A program made the translations under genes and the position numbers. Below, one piece after another: positions 59,478 to 64,000 of a stretch of DNA of 64,000 nt (the first letter of the stretch is position 1; every line of letters begins with the position of its first letter). The notes under the pieces are model-generated. The model ran no database searches and was not told the origin of the DNA. It worked only from the letters and a program-made list of their open reading frames with translations. Source of the DNA: Actinomadura sp. K4S16 (GTDB lineage Bacteria > Actinomycetota > Actinomycetes > Streptosporangiales > Streptosporangiaceae); the NCBI RefSeq assembly GCF_008327685.1, contig NZ_BDDE01000020.1, positions 1 through 64,000 on the forward strand. Direction: 5' to 3'.

Positions 59478-60074
59478 GTGATCAGCACAGAGGCCTCCCA
59501 ACTCGGCCATGAGGCCGCCCACCGTCTCGCTCGGTTGGGACGCGTCGCGATCTCTGCGGGATTGACCGATGCCGAGTTCGATCGCATCGAGCAGACCTAC
59601 GGGTTCGAGTTCGCCGACGATCATCGCGCATTCCTCGCCGCCGGACTTCCACTCAATGCGCCGCCAGATTCGGGGCAAGCACGGAAAAATCTTTGGCCTG
59701 ACTGGCGCAATGGTGATCCAAATGATCTAAGCGAGCAACTCGCCCGGCCGATCGAGGACGCACTCTTCGACATCGAAATGAACGGCGTCTGGCGTCCTGC
59801 CTGGGGCAAGCGCCCGACCGACCCCAAGTGCGCTGTCGAGATGGCCCGGCCCTACTTCGAACAGGCGCCGAAGCTCGTACCGATTCGAGGACATCGCTTT
59901 CTTCCTGCAGGTCACGGCACCTATGGGCATCCTGTCCTATCAGTCCACCAGACCGACATCATCTTCTACGGCACGGACCTCGCCGACTACATCGATCAGG
60001 AATTCGGCAGCTGGAATATCAGTGAGGACTGGGAGCCGCCGCCTCTCGTCCCCTTCTGGAGCGACTTCGTGTAA
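59478..60074 (+). CDS. SMI1/KNR4-like protein
   Basis: The 198-residue protein matches the SMI1/KNR4 (SUKH-type) pattern: GLTDAEFDRIEQTYGFEFAD, DHRAFLAAGLP with the conserved DW/GDW-like WPDWRNGDPNDLSEQLARPI, and the C-terminal PVLSVHQTDIIFYGTDLADY. In bacteria this family includes immunity proteins for polymorphic toxins. No toxin gene is beside it. The start is GTG 59478. Confidence 0.75.
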   Translation: MISTEASQLGHEAAHRLARLGRVAISAGLTDAEFDRIEQTYGFEFADDHRAFLAAGLPLNAPPDSGQARKNLWPDWRNGDPNDLSEQLARPIEDALFDIEMNGVWRPAWGKRPTDPKCAVEMARPYFEQAPKLVPIRGHRFLPAGHGTYGHPVLSVHQTDIIFYGTDLADYIDQEFGSWNISEDWEPPPLVPFWSDFV

Positions 60075-60176
60075 CCAACATCGCGGCCATGTGCCGGATC
60101 TGAGAGCCGCCGGCTTTACTTGCGCGCCGTCACCCGGTAACGGTCAGGCCAGCGCACCGCCTCCGACCCGGCGGCC

Positions 60177-60523
60177 TTGGTCTTCACTGGGGCGACGAAG
60201 GGTGGTGTCCTGCGACGGGGCAACTTCCGGCGGGCGTCGCGGTGGGCCGATGCGGTGGCGGCTATCGGTGCTCCGGGCCTGCACTTCATGACCTGCGGCA
60301 CACGGGCAACGCCCTTGCGGCGCAGAGCGGAGCGAGTCTGCGTGACCTCATGGACCGGATGGGACATGACAGCGTGCGGGCGGCGATGATCTATCAGCAC
60401 GCGACCTCTGAGGCCGGCATGGCGATCGCCGATGCGCTCAACGACAGGATCACGGCTGCTCGCGCGTCGGACGAGGGCCAGGACGACGACGGTGAGGCCG
60501 GGACGCTCGTTCCGGTGGCCTAA
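60177..60523 (+). pseudogene. Frameshifted tyrosine-integrase C-terminal remnant
   Basis: The plus strand encodes VFTGATKGGVLRRGNFRRAS in one frame to about 60287. The frame then shifts by one base and continues as HDLRHTGNALAAQSGASLRD, LMDRMGHDSVRAAMIYQHAT and ASEAGMAIADALNDRI. These are the H-x-x-R, G-H and active-site Tyr boxes of the integrases that actinomycete integrative elements use. One C appears lost in CTGCACTTCATGAC. The N-terminal half with the first catalytic Arg is missing. It ends 60 bases from the 3' end of tRNA-Ala, the usual attachment point. Confidence 0.85.
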
Positions 60524-60543
60524 TGGCCCGCCAATGGCCCGAA

Positions 60544-60576
60544 CGCCCCCGCCCGTGGTCTGGGCGGGGGCGTTTT
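60544..60576 (+). terminator. Terminator after the integrase remnant
   Basis: CGCCCCCGCCC - GTGGTCT - GGGCGGGGGCG is a perfect 11-bp stem followed by TTTT on the plus strand. It lies between the integrase remnant and the convergent tRNA-Ala. Confidence 0.85.
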
Positions 60577-60582
60577 GGCTGG

Positions 60583-60655
60583 TGGAGCCTAGGGGATTCG
60601 AACCCCTGACACCCGGCTTGCAAAGCCGGTGCTCTACCAACTGAGCTAAGGCCCC
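60583..60655 (-). tRNA. tRNA-Ala (anticodon TGC)
   Basis: On the minus strand the gene begins GGGGCCTTAGCTCAGTTGGT and ends AGGCTCC plus A. The anticodon arm is CCGGC-TTTGCAA-GCCGG with anticodon TGC. The D-arm (GCTC-AGTTGGTA-GAGC) and T-arm (CAGGG-GTTCGAATC-CCCTA region) are intact. The length is 73 nt without an encoded CCA. The integrase remnant lies at its 3' end. Confidence 0.96.
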
Positions 60656-60993
60656 TGGTTTCCTGTTGGTTGACCTGCGGTGACGCCGCACGGGCGCGAC
60701 CGGTGACGATCGTACACCGTGGGAGGAACATGGGCTGTCCGGGCCGGTGGCCGACGGGGCTCAGCGTCTCAATCTTGCTGGCGGGGTCGTGGGGCGGCTC
60801 GCCGGCAGCGATGCCGGGGCTGCGTCGGCGGGGATGAGCGCGGTTGGAGGCTTGTGACCGTCGTCCGTGGGAGTGAGGTGGGGCTGCGTCGTCCCTGTGT
60901 GTCGTGGGAGGTCGGTCTGCGGCTTCACACTCGGCCGGTTCATTCCTTTTAGGGAGTTGTCGTCATTCCTGATGGGGGCGACGATCCTTCCCC
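60656..60993. other. Intergenic stretch between tRNA-Ala and the monooxygenase gene
   Basis: About 340 bases hold no credible gene. It should contain the tRNA-Ala promoter on the left and the promoter of the luciferase-like gene on the right. No strong palindrome or terminator is seen. Confidence 0.4.
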
Positions 60994-61929
60994 ATGAACA
61001 CGGGACTTGGGATCTTGCTTCCCACCGGTCAGGATCAGTGGGACGACGCTCGGCGGTTGGTCGACTTCGGCGTCCAGGCCGAGCGGTTCGGTTTCGACTC
61101 GGTGTGGGCCAATGACACTCTGCTCGGGCCGCGGATCGAGCCGCTGACGATGCTCGCCGCCCTCTCGTCGGCGACCGAGCGCGTCACGCTGGGGACGGCC
61201 GCGCTGCTGCCCGCGTTCCGTCGTCCGGTCATGGCGGCTCAGGAGATCGCCTCTATCGATCACCTGTCCGGCGGGCGCCTGATCGTCACGGTGGGGGCGG
61301 GCTTTCCGGGCCGGTCGGAGATCGAGTATGCGGTGTCCGAGGTGCCGTGGGAGCGCCGGTTCGGGCGGTTGGACGACACGGTGGCGTTGTGGCGGGCGCT
61401 GTGGTCGGGTGAGCGTGCCTTTCACGGCAAGGTGCTGCGCTTCGACGACCTGCCTGAATCCACACCCTCCTACCGGCCGGGCGGCCCGCCGATCTGGCTG
61501 GGTGGTGCAAGTCCGTCGGCGCTGGACCGTACCGGACGGCTCTATGACGGGTGGCTGCCCTATCCGCCCGATCCCGCGGACTACCGGGCGGGCCTCGCGG
61601 CGGTTCGGCGAGCGGCGGCATCGGCGGGGCGCCCCGATGACGCGATCAGTCCGGCGTTGTTCGTGACGGTGCTGATCACGGAGGATGTGGACGGCGTGGA
61701 ACGGCGGCTCGACTCGTACTGCCGATCAACGTACGGCCTGCCTTACGAGACGGTGCGGACCATCCAGGCGGTGGTCGCCGGCCCAGTTGAGCGCGTGGCC
61801 GCCACGCTTTCCCGCTACACCGCGGCAGGCGCGAGCCAACTCGTCTGCCGCATCGCGGCGCCGTCCCTCGACTCCCAGCTCGTCCAGATGGAACTGCTCG
61901 CCAAAACCGTGCGTCCGGCGCTGAGCTGA
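60994..61929 (+). CDS. Luciferase-like (F420-type) monooxygenase
   Basis: The 311-residue LLM-class protein starts MNTGLGILLPTGQDQWDDAR. GFDSVWANDTLLGPRIEPLT, ERVTLGTAALLPAFRRPVMA, IDHLSGGRLIVTVGAGFPGR and GGPPIWLGGASPSALDRTGR are the family landmarks of the TIM-barrel flavin/F420 enzymes. Actinomycete members often use F420H2. The reaction is unknown. It is convergent with the HAD gene with 15 bases between stops. Confidence 0.92.
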   Translation: MNTGLGILLPTGQDQWDDARRLVDFGVQAERFGFDSVWANDTLLGPRIEPLTMLAALSSATERVTLGTAALLPAFRRPVMAAQEIASIDHLSGGRLIVTVGAGFPGRSEIEYAVSEVPWERRFGRLDDTVALWRALWSGERAFHGKVLRFDDLPESTPSYRPGGPPIWLGGASPSALDRTGRLYDGWLPYPPDPADYRAGLAAVRRAAASAGRPDDAISPALFVTVLITEDVDGVERRLDSYCRSTYGLPYETVRTIQAVVAGPVERVAATLSRYTAAGASQLVCRIAAPSLDSQLVQMELLAKTVRPALS

Positions 61930-61944
61930 GGCCCTCCCGGGCGG

Positions 61945-62649
61945 CTATCCGTGATCGACGGTGGCCGGGGTGTGGAGGACCAGGTCCGGGAGGGTGGTGA
62001 TGGAGGGGAGGACGTGGGTGGCGCCCGCGGCGAGGAGGCGGTCGTGGTCGTGGGCGCCGGTGAGGACGCCGGCGACGATGGAGGCGCCGGAGCGGCGGCC
62101 GGAGAGCATGTCGGCGGCGGTGTCGCCGCAGACGGCGATGTGGCGGACGTCGTCCACGCCGAGGCGGAGGGCCGCGGTCAGGACGAGGTCGGGCCACGGG
62201 CGGTCGCGCGGGACGTCCTCGGGGCAGAGGGTCAGGTCGGCGCGGTCCCACCAGCCGAGGGCGTCGAGGATGCGGGCCTGCGTGCCGCGGCCGAAGCCGG
62301 TGAGCAGGCACACGCGGACGCCGGCGCCGCGCAGCCGGGCAAGGGCGTCGTCGGCGCCGGGAACGGGTGTGAGGCCGCGCCGGTCGATGAGCTGCTGGTA
62401 GGAGTGCTCGAACGCCAGGTGCGCGGCCTGGGCGCGGGGTTCGTCGAAGAGCGAGCGGAAAACGCCGATCTTCGACCCGCCGCGCGTGTCGCGGAAGCGG
62501 GCGAGGGCACGGCCGTAGGACGCCGTGCCGGAGACGATCCCCAGAGTGGCGATCGCCTCGGCGAAGGCGGCCTCGACGGTGTCGCCGTCCGCGACGGTGG
62601 TCCCGGCGAGATCGAGGCAGGCGAGTGTGATCGGCTCTGCTTCGCTCAC
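61945..62649 (-). CDS. Phosphonatase-like HAD hydrolase
   Basis: The 234-residue HAD protein has motif I CLDLAGTTVADGDTVEAAF, which matches the D-x-AGTT form of phosphonoacetaldehyde-hydrolase-like enzymes rather than D-x-D-x-T. Later motifs are VRVCLLTGFGRGTQARILDA (II), RPWPDLVLTAALRLGVDDVR (III) and HIAVCGDTAADMLSGRRSGA (IV). The usual lysine Schiff-base residue of true PhnX cannot be placed with confidence, so a phosphatase role is more likely. The GTG at 62649 gives the normal length; the frame is open to 62754. Confidence 0.85.
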   Translation of the reverse strand: MSEAEPITLACLDLAGTTVADGDTVEAAFAEAIATLGIVSGTASYGRALARFRDTRGGSKIGVFRSLFDEPRAQAAHLAFEHSYQQLIDRRGLTPVPGADDALARLRGAGVRVCLLTGFGRGTQARILDALGWWDRADLTLCPEDVPRDRPWPDLVLTAALRLGVDDVRHIAVCGDTAADMLSGRRSGASIVAGVLTGAHDHDRLLAAGATHVLPSITTLPDLVLHTPATVDHG

Positions 62650-62671
62650 GCCGGGGCCTGTCGCCGGTGGA

Positions 62672-62791
62672 TCAGTTGTCGGACGACGTGGCCTCGGTCC
62701 ACAGGTCCAGCTCGGCGCGGTCCTGCTGGAGCTTGCGCCAGACGGCGAAGCCACCGAGTGCGACGACGGCGAGGACGAGCAGCTTCTTCAC
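62672..62791 (-). CDS. DLW-39 family peptide
   Basis: The 39-residue product reads VKKLLVLAVVALGGFAVWRK, LQQDRAELDLWTEATSSDN. It has one membrane helix and the DLW motif that names the family, which is 39 residues long and found only in actinobacteria near gyrA and the tRNA-Ile/Ala genes. The GTG start has GGTCCCACC upstream. The function is unknown. It is a marker for the oriC-proximal region. Confidence 0.93.
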   Translation of the reverse strand: MKKLLVLAVVALGGFAVWRKLQQDRAELDLWTEATSSDN

Positions 62792-63009
62792 GGTGGGACC
62801 CCTTCACCTTCGACTATCAAGTCAGAGCCCGGGAACGGCTCATCAGTGTCTGCTTCCCCCAGGCTCTCCGCAGCCTAGCAACCGTTGCCACGCGATCAGC
62901 ACCGAAGCCCCCTCACCGGACGCAGTCTTTGACGAAGGCCCGCATTCCGCCTCTCGTCCGAACGCCGGAACGGCCGCATAATCCGGGTGGACGACCTTCG
63001 GGAGTGCCG

Positions 63010-63219
63010 ATGGCAGAGGACGACTTCGGGCGCTGGGAGCGCGAGTTGGAGTCGGACGCGCAGGACGAGCGGCCGTCCGGGGGCCGCGGGCTGGTCCTGG
63101 TCGCAGGGCTGACCGCCACAGCGTGCGCCGCCGTGATCGCGTTAGGCGACGTGCCGCTCGGCACCGCCGGGCTGGTGCTCTCGTCGATCATCCTGCTGCT
63201 GTGGCGCATCGGGATGTGA
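63010..63219 (+). CDS. Small two-helix membrane protein
   Basis: The 69-residue product starts MAEDDFGRWERELESDAQDE (acidic) and has two hydrophobic segments (LVLVAGLTATACAAVIALGD and GTAGLVLSSIILLLWRIGM). It begins at ATG 63010 after GGGAGTGCCG. Small acidic-then-membrane proteins like this are common in actinomycetes; I know no assigned role. It precedes the SDR gene by 17 bases. Confidence 0.75.
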   Translation: MAEDDFGRWERELESDAQDERPSGGRGLVLVAGLTATACAAVIALGDVPLGTAGLVLSSIILLLWRIGM

Positions 63220-63236
63220 TCCGCCATCATCTCGGC

Positions 63237-64000
63237 ATGGATCTGCGCGGAGCGAACGTCCTGGTGACCGGCGCGACCGGCGGGATCGGCCAGGCGCTGG
63301 CGAAGGCGCTGGCCGATCGGGGCGCCCGGCTGGTGCTGACGGGGCGCCGGGCGGAGGTCCTGGAACCGCTGGCCGAGCGGCTCGGCTGCCGGGCCATCGT
63401 CGCCGACCTGGCCGATCGCGCGACGGCCGAGGGGCTTCTGGACGAGGCGGGCCGGGTGGACGTGCTGGTGGCGAACGCGGCGCTGCCGGCGTCCGGGCTG
63501 CTCTCGGAGTACTCGATCGCGCAGATCGACCGGGCGCTGGACGTGAACCTTCGGGCGCCGATCGTGATGGCGAAGCTCGCCGCCGCGCAGATGGCCGATC
63601 GTGGCCGGGGGCACCTGGTCTTCGTGTCGTCGCTGTCGGGCAAGGCGGCGTCCGGGCACGCGTCCCTCTACAACGCGACGAAGTTCGGTATGCGGGGATT
63701 CGCCCTGGCGCTGCGCGAGGACCTGCGCCCGCATGGCGTCGGAGTCTCGACCGTCTTCCCCGGCTTCATCCGCGACGCGGGCATGTTCGCCGAGGCCGGA
63801 GTGTCGCTGCCCCGAGGGGTCGGGACGCGGTCGCCGCGGGACGTGGCGCGCGCGACCGTCCGGGCCGTCGAGCGGGACCTCGCGGAGATCGACGTGGCGC
63901 CGCTGGGGCTGCGGATCGGGGCGCTGATCGGCGGGGTCGCGCCCGTCCTGTCGGCGGCGGTGCAGCGGCGCGCGGGCGGGCACCGGATCTCGCAGGGCCT
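63237..64000 (+). CDS. Short-chain dehydrogenase/reductase, 3' partial
   Basis: At least 254 residues are visible, cut by the window end. The Rossmann motif is VLVTGATGGIGQALAKALAD, the cofactor turn LTGRRAEVLEPLAERLG, the NAG-type motif VANAALPASG, and the catalytic Ser-Tyr-Lys is in LVFVSSLSGKAASGHASLYN and ATKFGMRGFALALREDLRPH. Arg in the cofactor turn (TGRR) suggests NADP preference. The likely role is reduction or oxidation of a lipid or small ketone. The C-terminal sequence (APLGLRIGALIGGVAPVLSA) is hydrophobic. Confidence 0.92.
   Translation, partial: MDLRGANVLVTGATGGIGQALAKALADRGARLVLTGRRAEVLEPLAERLGCRAIVADLADRATAEGLLDEAGRVDVLVANAALPASGLLSEYSIAQIDRALDVNLRAPIVMAKLAAAQMADRGRGHLVFVSSLSGKAASGHASLYNATKFGMRGFALALREDLRPHGVGVSTVFPGFIRDAGMFAEAGVSLPRGVGTRSPRDVARATVRAVERDLAEIDVAPLGLRIGALIGGVAPVLSAAVQRRAGGHRISQG

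Noticed and set aside
60116..60691. Minus-strand 191-codon frame across the integrase remnant and tRNA-Ala
   Set aside because: It runs through the tRNA gene and a terminator, so it cannot be a normal gene. Its last residues (RWPDRYRVTARK) might be a fragment, but this is too short to call.

Overview
The window is chromosomal DNA of a high-GC actinomycete. Codon third positions are strongly G/C, GTG starts and four-base start/stop overlaps are frequent, and the fhaA-fhaB-pstP-rodA-pbpA-pknA-pknB operon, crgA, a DLW-39 peptide and an F420-type luciferase-like enzyme are all actinobacterial. An Actinomadura-like Thermomonosporaceae member would fit, but that is inference; no rRNA is present to settle it. 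The block trpG / DUF881 / crgA / ppiA / tRNA-Ala / DLW-39, a near-consensus parS site and three DnaA-box-like 9-mers all suggest the window lies close to oriC.

Layout. 0-10 kb: an ArsR/SRPBCC/RibD-like operon; a methyltransferase, MFS and regulator module flanked by a ~175-bp direct repeat; a NarL-type two-component pair; an IS110 remnant; tRNA-Leu. 10.4-19.6 kb: the Ser/Thr kinase and cell-shape operon. 19.8-27.8 kb: a trpG-like glutaminase, class E sortase, DUF881 protein, crgA, rhomboid, cyclophilin, left-handed beta-helix acyltransferase, DEAD-box helicase and rhodanese. 27.9-28.9 kb: a GlxA-type AraC regulator.

29.5-40.3 kb is the most striking region: nine co-directional genes ending at a T-tailed terminator. 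They encode two heme-oxygenase-like diiron proteins with C-terminal cupin folds (SznF-like), a stand-alone Rieske ferredoxin, a TPR-plus-PRMT arginine methyltransferase (SznE-like), a glycine amidinotransferase-like enzyme, three different ATP-grasp ligases and an MFS exporter. There is no NRPS or PKS. The set looks like an uncharacterised pathway that methylates and N-oxygenates arginine-type guanidines and joins the products through ATP-grasp amide ligases. Both SznF-like proteins keep all six diiron ligands, but their cupins lack the three-His site used for N-nitrosourea formation in streptozotocin biosynthesis, so a different N-oxygenated product is likely.

40.5-47.5 kb: a secreted trypsin-like protease, then cydABDC (cytochrome bd oxidase and its ABC exporter) behind a duplicated TACTAC-N5-GTAGTA operator, with the parS-like site between cydD and cydC. 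47.6-56 kb: regulator/enzyme pairs with visible palindromic operators (amidase/LacI, TetR/glycosidase-like, TetR/ABM-like). 55.1-57 kb: an ECF sigma factor with a CU044_5270-type membrane partner. 57.2-60.5 kb: small orphan genes and a frameshifted tyrosine-integrase remnant ending 60 bp from tRNA-Ala, the scar of an integrated element. 60.9-64 kb: luciferase-like monooxygenase, phosphonatase-like HAD, DLW-39, a small membrane protein and an SDR cut by the window end.
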